Below are positions 27,728-37,254 of a stretch of DNA of 64,000 bases, one piece after another. A program made the translations under genes and the position numbers. This DNA comes from Mageeibacillus sp. UBA6980 (GTDB lineage: Bacteria > Bacillota > Clostridia > Saccharofermentanales > Saccharofermentanaceae), in the NCBI GenBank assembly GCA_002450095.1, contig DJYK01000003.1:62001-126000 (forward strand), given 5' to 3'. The notes beneath the pieces are model-generated. The model was given only the letters and a program-made list of their open reading frames with translations, searched no databases and had not been told where the DNA came from. Position 1 is the first letter of the stretch, and each line of letters opens with the position of its first letter.

Positions 27728-27924
27728 ATGATTCTCCTTAGAGACATGTTTTGACAACCCCATTAATCAAAACATTTTTATATAATTCTACTCCTCGTAA
27801 ATCCTAGGCGCTATTAAATTTTTATTAACGCATTAATCAATAAGTATGGGTAAAATAGAAGACGGTTATATAATGAACATCATTTCGCTTGTTTCACATC
27901 ATAGACAGCAAGTCCGCGTTCGGA

Positions 27925-28097
27925 CTAATTGCCGGTAAGATCGAACAACGCCGGGAATACATTATAGTGTTCGTCAATGTGAGAGATTCGCACACCGCGC
28001 TTGTCGCAGTTCTCTTCCGATATATCAGTAAGCCATACTACAAGTTCAATGACGCATCCACGCAATCTTCGAACATTGAACTCCACTGCAGTACTTA
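27925..28097 (-). pseudogene. Degenerate partial copy of the adjacent hypothetical gene
   Basis: The minus strand encodes GCVIELVVWLTDISEENCDK, matching GDCVVELAVWLADISEENCD of the gene at 28137-28457, with strong DNA similarity over about 80 bases (27993-28070). Beyond it the sequence diverges and stops after about 55 codons, and no proper start is seen. It is the main content of the 370-base stretch between addB and that gene. Confidence 0.6.
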
Positions 28098-28136
28098 GAC
28101 TTTGAAAGGGCTAATTTAAAGTACTATACAAACTAG

Positions 28137-28457
28137 TCATCGTATCTGCTGTTCATCATAAACAACAAACCCCCGGTCGACATCTTTGCCTGCGGGATAG
28201 AATTCATCGGGGAATAATCCGCCGGAGCAAACCGCACAAATTTTGGCTCCGATCCTGTCGCAGTTCTCTTCCGATATGTCAGCAAGCCATACTGCGAGTT
28301 CTACGACGCAGTCACCAATGCGGAGTACTGCAATTCGAGTAATCTCAGGCTCGCTCTTCGCGTATTCGCAGACCTTGTCTAAGGACTCGAGGTAAGGGGC
28401 TAACAGATAGTCTTTTATTTGTTCTTCGTTAGAAAAGTTCTTGTAGGTATTCTTCAT
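28137..28457 (-). CDS. Hypothetical protein, 106 residues
   Basis: I do not recognise this small protein. It is mixed alpha/beta with no signal peptide or membrane segment; the central part ITRIAVLRIGDCVVELAVW looks like a beta-hairpin core. ATG 28457 is preferred to an upstream start because GGAGGT lies 5 bases before it. A damaged copy of its second half lies just downstream, showing local duplication. It sits between the McrBC/AddAB island and Rpn remnants, so a role in mobile DNA or defence is possible but unsupported. Confidence 0.55.
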   Translation of the reverse strand: MKNTYKNFSNEEQIKDYLLAPYLESLDKVCEYAKSEPEITRIAVLRIGDCVVELAVWLADISEENCDRIGAKICAVCSGGLFPDEFYPAGKDVDRGFVVYDEQQIR

Positions 28458-28639
28458 AAGCACCTCCGTTATTTGGTCAAGAATTATGCAGTTGTCAGGA
28501 CGCATGACATAACCATACTAAATTGGATGTATCATAGTAAATACTTTTTTTCCAAACCTGAAAAATACTCCAGGATCATCCCAATTATCGGACTATGTTG
28601 TGATTCACGCCAGCCTCACGCGAGAAAGCTCTGCCTTTC

Positions 28640-29067
28640 CGGTCGTTATAGCAGATGCATCAAAGACAGACCGGAAATGATCAGGCTGATGCTGCGGCTT
28701 ATCCTGGATGACCTGATCGACAGTATCGTGATATTTATCTGCTCGGATGATATACTTAATCAAGGGCGAGCATCCGTTAAAACGGCTGATCGAAGACCTT
28801 AATGAGTCTTCACCGACCAAAATGAACTATAAAGAAATATCCGATGCGGTCGCGATCACAAAGAGCAACGATAAGGAGGATAAGGGCGTGAAAGATTTAT
28901 TTGAAGATGCATATGAAAGAGCAGAACAAAGAGGCATGAAGAAAGGATTGGAACAATCCAAAATAGAGACGGCTAAGAAGCTTTTGCAATTAGGCAAATT
29001 ATCTCTCGATGACATTGCAGAATCAACAAATCTCCCTCTTGAGACAGTTAAGCAGCTCGCAGGCTGA
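28640..29067 (+). pseudogene. Rpn-family PD-(D/E)XK transposase-like gene, remnant
   Basis: The frame at 28640-28760 gives DRPEMIRLMLRLILDDLID and IFICSDDI, resembling the middle of Rpn-family nucleases. From 28747 a second frame gives the family's C-terminal part: LIEDLNESSP, a charged helix with YERAEQRGMKKGLEQ, and a final helix-turn-helix-like segment LSLDDIAESTNLPLETVKQLAG. The nuclease core and start are missing. The tail resembles that of the other broken copy at 63309-63911. Confidence 0.6.
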
Positions 29068-29123
29068 TCAAGAACTGACGAAACGGACTGTCCGGGAGTA
29101 TTGAATAAGTACGAATAAAGCAT

Positions 29124-29435
29124 TTACTTGGGTTCGATCTTAACGATCTCGCCATTTGGCAAGGTCTTATATACCCGCTTCTCGTTTATCTCCATCTTCT
29201 TAATGATCTCCGCCTCGAGGTCGATCTTCGTCATCTCGGCAATTCCCAGAAGGTATATCGCGATATCGGCAAGTTCGCTTCCGAGATCATCCTTCGGAAG
29301 ATGCTTAATATATGCTGAATACGCTTCTCCGACTTCACCGTAAAGGTACAGGAACTCTTTGTCCAGGTCGCCTACTTCAAAGCCGTGAGCGATCTTATTC
29401 TGTATCACTCTCTTCTGCGCTTCGGAAAGATTCAT
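29124..29435 (-). CDS. MazG-like nucleotide pyrophosphohydrolase
   Basis: The all-alpha NTP-PPase signature is present in 103 residues: EVGEAYSAY followed by SELADIAIYLL, which is the E-x-x-E and E-x-x-D magnesium site. Members hydrolyse NTPs or dNTPs to monophosphates and pyrophosphate. Its ATG shares one base with the stop of the upstream ATPase gene, so it is coupled to the SbcC/SbcD-like pair. Confidence 0.85.
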   Translation of the reverse strand: MNLSEAQKRVIQNKIAHGFEVGDLDKEFLYLYGEVGEAYSAYIKHLPKDDLGSELADIAIYLLGIAEMTKIDLEAEIIKKMEINEKRVYKTLPNGEIVKIEPK

Positions 29436-31792
29436 TAAGTTTCACCCTCCCTGCTGATCGTTAAGATGTTGGCAGACTTCATTGACTCAAAGTATATGGG
29501 ATCTGCCGTAACAAACAGAACCTGATTGTCAGAAGCAAAATCAGTCAACACCTTACACGCATTTTCCCTGCACGAAGGATCCATATTCACGAACGGATCG
29601 TCGAATATTGCAAAGCCGTTGCCGTCAGGATACTGAACCCTGAGAAGAGCGAGTCTGAACGCGAACTCAATCGCTTCACGATTGCCGCTCGACAGGATAT
29701 CGTCTTTCAGCGCATTCTCCCGACCGGTATAGACGTGAAGTTGCATGTCATCGCTTAAGTCCGAGAACTCGATTCTGTCTTCTAATATCTGATGCATATA
29801 TGCTTCAAAATATTCTTTTAATGAAGATACATCGATCTTATCCAATTCTTCTCTCGTCTCGTCGAATTCTTTCTTGATCCTTGCCCACATCTGACCTTCT
29901 CTTGTCTTCTGATCGAGCTCCGCCGTTTTCCCGGCTATGTCTTCGCTGATCTGAGCGAGCGGACGAGCATTGTTCTTCACGGAAGCCAAAGCACTGACCT
30001 GTTCCTCTTTCAAGGAGACCTCGAGTTCTTCGGTGACAGCGTCCCTTTGTTTCTCGAGAAGCTCTTTATCAAGGCCTTCGATACCTTCGGGGATAACGAC
30101 AGCCTCTGCCTTCTTCTCAAGGTCTGCCTTCCTATTCTTAAGTTGCGCGATAAGATCTTTAAGTGAATCTATATCTCCGTAGTTGTCTGTAAAACTTCCT
30201 ATCGCATTACTGCGCTCAGCGATATAGTCCGGCAGAGCCTTCTCATCTATATTAAGTTCCCTGTTAAGATGCATAACCGCATACTCCCGGGTCAAGTCTC
30301 TTGATGCTTCGGGAACAGTCCGGTAAGCGCCTTCGATCTGTTCCCAAGACTTGCCGTTCAGCGAGGTCACATACGTTGCTTTGGCTTTCTCAAGAGCACG
30401 CTCGAGATCTTCATAAGCATCTTTGAGCCGCTTTATATCCTCGAGTCTTGCAACCTTATATTCAGCACATTTATCGTCGTACTGTCTGTCGAGGCTTAAA
30501 AGTTCATGCTTGATCGCGGGAACATCCACGCCCGCGTTGCTTATAACAAGCTCAATTACTTCATCCACACGGATCACGGTCGTACGATCGATATCAACAC
30601 TCTCGCCGTTATTCAGTTTCTTGATACTGCCGACATCGCCTTCAGGATAACAGGATACGTCAACATCACCGAGCGTCTTTACTTCTACAGCCGAATGCAC
30701 GCCTCCTAGATCAGCGAGAGCCTTGTCTCTTAATTTCCTGTTTTGCTCAAGAAGCCTGATATCCTCATCATTGACTTTCGCTGCTTCATTAAGCTCTTTC
30801 TCACACGTCAGATACTTATTGCGAAGATCAAGGACTCTCTTGTATTCTTCAACAACAGCCGCATCATCAATCTCCTGTTTGATAATCTTCGCTTTGCCGA
30901 TCTCTTCTTCATATACCGGCCATTTTGTCAGATCGCGCTCTTTCTCGCTAAGATCAGCTTTAATGCTGTCGATCTCAGCCTGATATCTTCTCTTCGTTTC
31001 GAGAAGCTCTTCATTCTGATCCAGAAGCATAATTTCATCTTTGATACGGGACAGTTCTTTCCTTTTCCGATCTATTCTGTCGTTTACGTCGTTAAGCTCA
31101 TCTTCACTTCTTTTTGTTTTGTCGAGCTCTTCTTCAAGACTCTCCAATTCGGCACGGCATCTGTTTATATTATTTGTGTCTGTATCTTTATATTTCGTTT
31201 TCCAGTATTCGTCATTCTTTCCGTTAATTACGGCACCGATCTGCTCGATCGTTACTCCTCCGGTCTCCAGAAGAGAGTTCTTCAACATCTCCTCCACAGA
31301 TAATGCGGATTTATCATCAAACAGTTTTCCGGTAATAAACCGGTCTTCATCCCTTTGAGAGAAGAAGACTGTCTCCTTATAAGTACCCTCACCGTATTTA
31401 AGTATCGACTTTAACTCGGTATCTACCTTCTCCTGACCGCTTATGATTGAACCGTCAGGCCTAATCAGCTCAACGACTCCCTTCTCGTCAAGATTCCAGG
31501 TCTTATTCAGGGTGTATATCTTCGAATCTTCTTCGAATATCAACTCGCCTTTGATCATCGTCGGCGAAGTACCGTCCTTCTTCTCCGAAGGAAAGCATCT
31601 TGATATGAAATCCGTATGCTTTCTTTTATCCAAAGTTACGGTCATAAACAACATCTGAAATATGAAATCGACCACCGTACTCTTTCCGGTTCCGTTATTC
31701 TCACACATGATATTAAGTCCGTCTGTCATGGTGATATCCTTTATCATCGACAGACCCGCGAACTGCGTTATATGTATCTTCTTAATATTCAT
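29435..31792 (-). CDS. SbcC/Rad50-like (YhaN-type) ATPase
   Basis: The 785-residue protein has an N-terminal Walker A ENNGTGKSTVVDF, long heptad-rich coiled coils from about residue 190 to 670 and a C-terminal ABC signature (LSSGNREAIEFAFRLAL) and Walker B (AIFDDPFVNMD). This is the layout of Rad50/SbcC and of B. subtilis YhaN. With the neighbouring phosphoesterase it should process DNA ends or hairpins. GAGG lies 8 bases before its ATG, and the gene follows its partner by 10 bases. Confidence 0.88.
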   Translation of the reverse strand: MNIKKIHITQFAGLSMIKDITMTDGLNIMCENNGTGKSTVVDFIFQMLFMTVTLDKRKHTDFISRCFPSEKKDGTSPTMIKGELIFEEDSKIYTLNKTWNLDEKGVVELIRPDGSIISGQEKVDTELKSILKYGEGTYKETVFFSQRDEDRFITGKLFDDKSALSVEEMLKNSLLETGGVTIEQIGAVINGKNDEYWKTKYKDTDTNNINRCRAELESLEEELDKTKRSEDELNDVNDRIDRKRKELSRIKDEIMLLDQNEELLETKRRYQAEIDSIKADLSEKERDLTKWPVYEEEIGKAKIIKQEIDDAAVVEEYKRVLDLRNKYLTCEKELNEAAKVNDEDIRLLEQNRKLRDKALADLGGVHSAVEVKTLGDVDVSCYPEGDVGSIKKLNNGESVDIDRTTVIRVDEVIELVISNAGVDVPAIKHELLSLDRQYDDKCAEYKVARLEDIKRLKDAYEDLERALEKAKATYVTSLNGKSWEQIEGAYRTVPEASRDLTREYAVMHLNRELNIDEKALPDYIAERSNAIGSFTDNYGDIDSLKDLIAQLKNRKADLEKKAEAVVIPEGIEGLDKELLEKQRDAVTEELEVSLKEEQVSALASVKNNARPLAQISEDIAGKTAELDQKTREGQMWARIKKEFDETREELDKIDVSSLKEYFEAYMHQILEDRIEFSDLSDDMQLHVYTGRENALKDDILSSGNREAIEFAFRLALLRVQYPDGNGFAIFDDPFVNMDPSCRENACKVLTDFASDNQVLFVTADPIYFESMKSANILTISREGET

Positions 31793-31802
31793 TATTTACG
31801 CC

Positions 31803-33038
31803 TCACTTTCTCTTTCCCTTAGTAGTCGTCTTTCCTGCCTGGATCTCTTTGATGACTTTATATGCCATACTGAGTTCTTTCATATTCGTTAAGCTGCCAT
31901 CCCCCGTACCGGGATCATTGTCAAATCTATGCAGGAACCTTGATATAAAGCTTTTCTCGCTGAACTCCCGATCGATCTGATCCGGTTCTATAAGTTCGAT
32001 CAGATCGCTCCAATCACATTTATATCTTCCGAGAAAACCTTCTGTCGCTTTCTCGAATATCTCATCCCGGATCTCATACTCGGAAGGTCTTACAACGCCT
32101 GACGGAACTAATCTTATTACCGATCTTGATTTATCGAATCCGTCTTCTTTAGCAAGATTCTTAACTTCATTATCGATCGCATTCTTTAATGAATCGTCAC
32201 TGTCAGGATTTACATTTACTGTAACAACATAGAACCGGTCGATCCCGCTTCTTACTTTTTTTGCTCTGACCTTCTTGCCGCTTCCCGTTTGCTCGATCTC
32301 AACGATGAAGCAATTGCCTTCCGTATTGTTGTTGATATGTGTCTGCTGATGAGTTCCGGGATTGAAGATCTTGCCGACCTCGGAATAATTGTAACCTATC
32401 TCATCGGGGTACGATACGTGAGCATGCCCTAAGAACCAGGCGTCAACGGGAATCTCATTAAGCTCTGCCTTGGACATATAGAAGTAAACTCCTTCATTAT
32501 TACAGGACAGTTTTTCGAGCGTTCCGTGAGCCAGCCCGATGTTGATCGCATCCTCGGTATCGATCTTAGAATCTTTGATCCACTTGAGGTTATTCACGTC
32601 AGAATGCTCGCTCTGACAGTAGGCGGGATAGATCACTACCCTCTCCCCTCTTATGCTCGTCTCATATGGTTTCCACTCATTAAGAACAACGATATTATTG
32701 ACGTTACCGTCATCTCTGATCTTTATAAACTCGCTCCAGAAATCAAGTCCTCCGGCATAGAAATCATGATTGCCGGGAATAATGAACACCGTGCTGTTGA
32801 ACTTGCTCAGCATCTTGATGATGCGCTCGAATACCTGCTTTCCTCCGATATAATCGAGATCCGCTTTCTCGAACAGATCTCCCGTTATGAAGAACAGGTC
32901 ACACTTCTCATCATTAGCCTTCCGGACCATCTGATCGAAGCTTTTGTACCGATCCTCTATCAGAGTGTCTTTCGCATCTCCGAATGAGTCGTATTTCCTT
33001 CCAAAATGGTTATCGCCTGTTACAAAACACCTTATCAC
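31803..33038 (-). CDS. SbcD/Mre11-like (YhaO-type) DNA phosphoesterase
   Basis: The calcineurin-type metal motifs are in order: GDNHFG, FFITGDLFEKAD, IIPGNHDFY, GLAHGTLE and GHAHVS, which bind two manganese ions. The C-terminal 180 residues form a capping and ATPase-contact region. The protein should be the nuclease partner of the downstream SbcC-like ATPase. The start is GTG 33038 with an AAGG-type site about 7 bases upstream. A weak TTGAGA/TTTAAA pair lies near 33065-33090. Confidence 0.88.
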   Translation of the reverse strand: MIRCFVTGDNHFGRKYDSFGDAKDTLIEDRYKSFDQMVRKANDEKCDLFFITGDLFEKADLDYIGGKQVFERIIKMLSKFNSTVFIIPGNHDFYAGGLDFWSEFIKIRDDGNVNNIVVLNEWKPYETSIRGERVVIYPAYCQSEHSDVNNLKWIKDSKIDTEDAINIGLAHGTLEKLSCNNEGVYFYMSKAELNEIPVDAWFLGHAHVSYPDEIGYNYSEVGKIFNPGTHQQTHINNNTEGNCFIVEIEQTGSGKKVRAKKVRSGIDRFYVVTVNVNPDSDDSLKNAIDNEVKNLAKEDGFDKSRSVIRLVPSGVVRPSEYEIRDEIFEKATEGFLGRYKCDWSDLIELIEPDQIDREFSEKSFISRFLHRFDNDPGTGDGSLTNMKELSMAYKVIKEIQAGKTTTKGKRK

Positions 33039-33129
33039 TTATGCCACCTTCCTTTCGCATATGTCAATTTTACTTTAAATGTAGCCGCGCATGATTCTCA
33101 ATCCCACTTTTTCAAACAAAATTAACAAA

Positions 33130-33154
33130 GGGGATGTCTCATTGAGACATCCCC
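33130..33154 (-). terminator. Terminator after the CarD-type gene
   Basis: A near-perfect inverted repeat GGGGATGTCTCA-T-TGAGACATCCCC is followed on the minus strand by TTTGTTAATTTTG. It lies 27 bases after the CarD gene and upstream of the phosphoesterase gene. Confidence 0.85.
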
Positions 33155-33180
33155 CGACACGATTCAAATTATATGAGATC

Positions 33181-33696
33181 TCAGCTTACCTTCTCGCGCT
33201 CTTCCTCGATAAATCCCGGGACCTCCTTGGGATCCATTCCGAGAGCTACCGCAAACTCGGCATTCATCCGCCTCTCGGCATCCGTAAGGATCTTCTCATC
33301 CTGCTGGTTCAGGCTCTTGCCTTCATCCTGAAGTCTCTTCCTGTGAGCAGTAATGGCGCTGATCACGCTTACAATGCTCTTCCTGTCGCCGGAACTTAAC
33401 AGATCATTAAATACTTCCTTACGCTCATTGCGGTCCTCGATCCATTCGATCGAATCCTCATCAATGCCGTGGATCAGCTCCAGCGCTTCCTTCTTGGAGA
33501 TAACAGGTCTTATCTTAGCGGTAAGCTTCTCATTATTAAAGGGAACATATACTACCTGTGCCTGATTTACAAAAAGAGGCTTGAGAATGTAATACTTCTG
33601 GGGACGCTCATGATAAAATCTGACGTCCTTGATATCGTCGATCTCACAAACTCCACTGCCGCCGTAAACTACAGTCTCGCCCTTAGTGAATGCCAT
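33181..33696 (-). CDS. CarD/CdnL-family transcription regulator
   Basis: Residues 1-65 are a CarD/TRCF RNA-polymerase-interaction domain (GETVVYGGSGVCEIDDI, then YYILKPLF and VYVPFNN). The remaining 100 residues are helical, as in CdnL and CarD, which stabilise open promoter complexes. The total of 171 residues is typical. A GAGG site lies 8 bases before the ATG. It is a single-gene unit with its own promoter and terminator. Confidence 0.9.
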   Translation of the reverse strand: MAFTKGETVVYGGSGVCEIDDIKDVRFYHERPQKYYILKPLFVNQAQVVYVPFNNEKLTAKIRPVISKKEALELIHGIDEDSIEWIEDRNERKEVFNDLLSSGDRKSIVSVISAITAHRKRLQDEGKSLNQQDEKILTDAERRMNAEFAVALGMDPKEVPGFIEEEREKVS

Positions 33697-33767
33697 ATTC
33701 TGCCTCTTTCTTAATAACTAAACAATTGAAAAACCGCTTAACGTGACACAATTACGCCACATGTAAA

Positions 33768-33796
33768 TTATATCATCGCGGATGTCTCTATATTAA
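33768..33796 (-). promoter_or_regulatory. Possible promoter of the CarD-type gene
   Basis: TATAAT (33773-33768, minus strand) follows TTAATA at 18 bases. The implied leader is about 65 bases. The -10 is perfect but the -35 is poor. Confidence 0.5.
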
Positions 33797-33846
33797 GTGG
33801 TCAGAATCGACAAAAAATCCCTCGAAACTATTGAAAAATATGACGT

Positions 33847-34722
33847 TTACCCCTGTTCGTACTTATAAATGTCAGCCACTTCCGATATAGTCAAATATGC
33901 GTGAGGATCTGCCGCGTGAACGATCTGTCTCATACGCGCGATCTGGAATCTGTTAACGACAAAATAAACGACAGTTCGGTCCTTTGATGTGAACCCGCCT
34001 TTCGCAGGGATAATGGTAGTGCCTGAACCGAATTCATCCATTAAAGCCTTGGAGACTTCATCGCCCTTGTCCGTCACGATCATTACCGACTTGGAGCGGT
34101 CGAGACCTTCTGCAATGAAGTCTATCGTATGAAGAGCAACATAGTAGGTAACTATCGAATACAAAGGCAGCGTCCAGCTTTGAAATATTATGCCGCACAG
34201 TATATACAGACATACGTTATAGATCATCATAAATGTTCCGACGGTAAGGTTTAACTGCTTGGCAAATATAACCGCCATAACTTCAATGCCGTCGATCGCG
34301 CCGCCGTGTCTTACGGATATTCCCGAACCCGCTCCGCAGATAAGACCTCCGAACACGGCGCACAGAAGCAGGTCTTTACCGGCCACGGGGGATGCCTCGG
34401 CAACATCTATACGCGACTCGATAAAATAAGCGCATATCGAATAGACGATTACGGCAAAGACCGAATAGACCGTAAATGCCACTCCCTGCTTCTTTAACCC
34501 GTAGAGCATCAGAGGAACATTAAGAACAATCAGGAAGACAGACAGGCTCAGATAAGGAGGCGTGATCTGCGACAACAGCAAAGATGTTCCGGCGATCCCG
34601 CTGTCGTATAGATGAACGGGAGACAGGAACAACGTGATGCCTATGGCAGAGACAACACCGGCAAGAGCCATAAACAGCAATTTGACGGGTTCTATCCCGT
34701 GCTTTTCCATTAACTTGATCAT
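33847..34722 (-). CDS. YitT-family membrane protein
   Basis: The protein has five to six membrane helices (residues 10-200 of the chosen frame), with LFLSPVHLYDSGIAGTSLLLSQ and GAGSGISVRHGGAIDGIEVMAV typical of YitT/DUF161. The C-terminal soluble domain is of the DUF2179 type (VMIVTDKGDEVSKALMDEFGSGTTII). Transport or signalling roles are suspected in the family but not proven. ATG 34722 is preferred to an upstream start, because it lies 5 bases after the ABC permease stop. It is the last gene of the metal-transport operon. Confidence 0.88.
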   Translation of the reverse strand: MIKLMEKHGIEPVKLLFMALAGVVSAIGITLFLSPVHLYDSGIAGTSLLLSQITPPYLSLSVFLIVLNVPLMLYGLKKQGVAFTVYSVFAVIVYSICAYFIESRIDVAEASPVAGKDLLLCAVFGGLICGAGSGISVRHGGAIDGIEVMAVIFAKQLNLTVGTFMMIYNVCLYILCGIIFQSWTLPLYSIVTYYVALHTIDFIAEGLDRSKSVMIVTDKGDEVSKALMDEFGSGTTIIPAKGGFTSKDRTVVYFVVNRFQIARMRQIVHAADPHAYLTISEVADIYKYEQG

Positions 34723-34727
34723 AGAAC

Positions 34728-35531
34728 TCAATCCTTGCCAAAAGAGTGAATAATAAATGTTACGAAGAATACCCCGCCAAGCAAAAGAACTATCATAGGT
34801 CCGGAAGGGATACTCTGATAATACGATACCAGAAGTCCCGCTATTCCGCATATGAGCGAGAACACGACGGACCAGATGTGATACGTCCTTGTATTATGAG
34901 CGATGTTACGGCTTGATGCCGCCGGAAGTATTATCAGCGAGTTGATAAGAAGTATCCCTATCCATCTTATCGAGAACATTATCACCACGGCGATGAATGC
35001 CGAGAAGATATAGTCATAAAGCTTGCCGTTGATGCCCTTGCTTCTCGCGAGAGAGCGGTTGAGATTATCCGAAGACAGCGCGTTATAAGAGAAAATCCAG
35101 AATACGATAACGAGAACGAGGCACACTGCCAGGGATAAGATCTCCGTTCTCGTAATGCTTAAGATATCTCCGATAAGATAGGAAGAATACTTATTGAAAT
35201 TTCCACCCTTGGACAGAAGCACAAGTCCGAGCGACATCGCGACGGATGCGAACACGCTTATTATCGTATCCGCCCCGTAAGTCGTTCTGTCTTTTACAAG
35301 GTTAAGGAGCAACGAGAACAGCACCGCGAAAATCACCATCGACAACGACCTGTTCGTGAAACCGAACACAACTCCGACAGCGATGCCGCAAAGCGCAGAG
35401 TGTCCTATGGCATCAGAGAAAAATGCCATCTTCTTGTTTACGACCATTGTTCCTATGAGCGCGAACACCGGCGCGGATATGAGTATCGCGAGGAGAGCAT
35501 TTCTCATAAACTCGAACTGAAGGAACGTCAT
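34728..35531 (-). CDS. znuB: Metal ABC transporter permease (ZnuB/TroC family)
   Basis: This 267-residue protein has about eight membrane helices and the ABC-3 permease pattern, for example AFFSDAIGHSALCGIAVG and IRWIGILLINSLIILPAA. It forms the membrane channel for zinc or manganese uptake with the neighbouring ATPase and binding protein. The start overlaps the ATPase stop by 4 bases (ATGA). The metal cannot be decided from the sequence. Confidence 0.9.
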   Translation of the reverse strand: MTFLQFEFMRNALLAILISAPVFALIGTMVVNKKMAFFSDAIGHSALCGIAVGVVFGFTNRSLSMVIFAVLFSLLLNLVKDRTTYGADTIISVFASVAMSLGLVLLSKGGNFNKYSSYLIGDILSITRTEILSLAVCLVLVIVFWIFSYNALSSDNLNRSLARSKGINGKLYDYIFSAFIAVVIMFSIRWIGILLINSLIILPAASSRNIAHNTRTYHIWSVVFSLICGIAGLLVSYYQSIPSGPMIVLLLGGVFFVTFIIHSFGKD

Positions 35532-36301
35532 ACGGCAGGACCTCCGAATACTCTCTTAAAGTTCGGATCTTCATAGACTTCATCCGGACTGCCCTTACAG
35601 AGGATCGTCTTATCGAGAAGCACGACCTTGTCGGCATACTTACGCACAAGTTCGAGATCGTGCGATACCAGAAGTATCGCCAGATCATTTTTATTCTTCA
35701 TCTCATTTACTATCCTGTAGAAATCCCTTACGCCGTTCTCGTCTATACCGGAGACGGGCTCATCGAGGATCAGAAGATCCGGCATCGGCGTTATCGCGAT
35801 GGAGAGCATTACGCGCTGAAGCTGTCCGCCCGAGAGCTTTCCCACCTGCTTATCTATACAGTCATCGACCGAGAACACCTTGAGCTGCTCTCTTATCTTC
35901 TCATACAGCTTCCTGTTCTTGACGAACCATACGGGGTACTTCGAGATAAAAGACGCGAACAGATCATAGACGGTCATCGGGATCTCACGCTCGATATTGA
36001 GCGACTGAGGTACATATCCTATACGCAGGCTGTTACTGACGTTGCCGGTACGAGTCTCCTTAAACTCTATAGTCCCGTCATGCGGAACCTCCCCGAGAAG
36101 CGTTCTTAACAAAGTGGATTTACCCGCGCCGTTCTTACCTATGATCACGGTAAGCTCGCCGCAATGCATGTGCAGGTTTACGTCATCGAGGACTCTCTCA
36201 TCGCCGAATGAGACACCGAGATTCTTGATCTTTATGCAGTGACAATGGGACTTACAGGAATCGTTAAGCTTGTGCGAATGCTCAGACATATCTTCCGTCA
36301 T
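35528..36301 (-). CDS. znuC: Metal ABC transporter ATP-binding protein
   Basis: The ATPase motifs are complete: GKNGAGKSTLL (Walker A), YVPQS (Q-loop), KLSGGQLQRVML (signature), LLILDEPVSGID (Walker B) and LVSHDLELV (H-loop). The N-terminus carries an unusual His/Cys cluster (HSHKLNDSCKSHCHCIK) that could bind metal. It overlaps both neighbours by 4 bases and so is coupled to them. It powers metal uptake. Confidence 0.92.
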   Translation of the reverse strand: MTEDMSEHSHKLNDSCKSHCHCIKIKNLGVSFGDERVLDDVNLHMHCGELTVIIGKNGAGKSTLLRTLLGEVPHDGTIEFKETRTGNVSNSLRIGYVPQSLNIEREIPMTVYDLFASFISKYPVWFVKNRKLYEKIREQLKVFSVDDCIDKQVGKLSGGQLQRVMLSIAITPMPDLLILDEPVSGIDENGVRDFYRIVNEMKNKNDLAILLVSHDLELVRKYADKVVLLDKTILCKGSPDEVYEDPNFKRVFGGPAV

Positions 36302-37188
36302 CCTGCAGAACCCAGTAATTCCAGGTTCTCTTCCATCTGTGTTATGTAAGAGTCGGCATCAACATCCCCGCTGATACACGTATTAAGAGTATATATAACT
36401 GCCCCGGTCTCGGACGCTACGGCCTCCGCTATATCCGAATCCGTATCGGCCCCTGCGAATATCAGCTCCACGTCATTGGCATTCATATACTCAATGACCT
36501 CACGCATATCGCCTGCAGACAGGGCGGACTGTTCGTGATCGGTCTCTATCGTAATATAATCCATCCCCGCATACACACAAAAAGACGGCAGCGACTCATC
36601 GAGAACGAGAACCCCTCTCCCTTCAAGTCCCGCGAGGACATCATCATATCTGTTTGCCAGATCTTCGAGTTTCTCTATATAGATCTGCGCATTGGATGAA
36701 TACTGCGATGCGTGTTCGGGATCAGCTTCAGACAGAGCGTCGCTCACCGTCATGACCTGGATCATGTAATCATCGATACTGGTCCACACATGCCCGTTGA
36801 CCTCTTCCCCGTCTCGAGGAGCATCCGTCACAGACGAAGAAGCTTCAACGATCGTAAGCTCAGGATAAGCCGTAAGAAGCCTGTCGTTAAATGACTCGAG
36901 CTCGAGACCGTTCTCTACATAGACATCCGCGTTCTCGACAAGTCTTAAGTCTTCAGTCGTAAATACGTGATCATGGATACAGCCGATATCAGGGGCAGAC
37001 ATGCAGTTGACGGTAACTCCGTCAATCCCGCCCGCCACATTCATGGTAAGGATCTGCATCGGATAAAACGATGTAACAATGTTAAAATTGCCGTCATCAA
37101 CGGATGTCGGGTCCCCGGCACATGAGACAACAGGCAAAATGACCGCCGCAGCGGCTAATATTGATATTATTCTTTTTATATTCTTCAT
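36298..37188 (-). CDS. znuA: Metal-binding lipoprotein of the ABC transporter
   Basis: A signal peptide of about 23 residues ends in the lipobox VVSC, so the protein is lipid-anchored outside the membrane. The cluster A-I fold shows metal ligands in IHDHVFTTEDL and GHVWTS, with ENADVYVENGLELE typical of the family. It lacks the His-rich loop of many ZnuA proteins, so manganese or iron are also possible. The ATG lies only 3 bases from the predicted transcription start and has no Shine-Dalgarno, suggesting leaderless translation. Confidence 0.88.
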   Translation of the reverse strand: MKNIKRIISILAAAAVILPVVSCAGDPTSVDDGNFNIVTSFYPMQILTMNVAGGIDGVTVNCMSAPDIGCIHDHVFTTEDLRLVENADVYVENGLELESFNDRLLTAYPELTIVEASSSVTDAPRDGEEVNGHVWTSIDDYMIQVMTVSDALSEADPEHASQYSSNAQIYIEKLEDLANRYDDVLAGLEGRGVLVLDESLPSFCVYAGMDYITIETDHEQSALSAGDMREVIEYMNANDVELIFAGADTDSDIAEAVASETGAVIYTLNTCISGDVDADSYITQMEENLELLGSAG

Positions 37189-37197
37189 GCAGGATTT

Positions 37198-37226
37198 ATT
37201 CTAAAGTCGCCCGCAAATGTTGTCAA
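37198..37226 (-). promoter_or_regulatory. znuACB promoter
   Basis: TTGACA (37226-37221), a 17-base spacer and TAGAAT (37203-37198) on the minus strand give a start at about 37191, 3 bases before the znuA ATG. The -35 shares five bases with that of the divergent patatin gene. Confidence 0.75.
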
Positions 37227-37248
37227 TCATCCATAAAACCCTTATTAT
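37220..37248 (+). promoter_or_regulatory. Promoter of the patatin-like gene
   Basis: TTGTCA (37220-37225), a 17-base spacer and TATTAT (37243-37248) predict transcription from about 37255, exactly the GTG start codon. The TTGTCAA core serves as -35 for both directions. Confidence 0.65.
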
Positions 37249-37254
37249 TATCCC

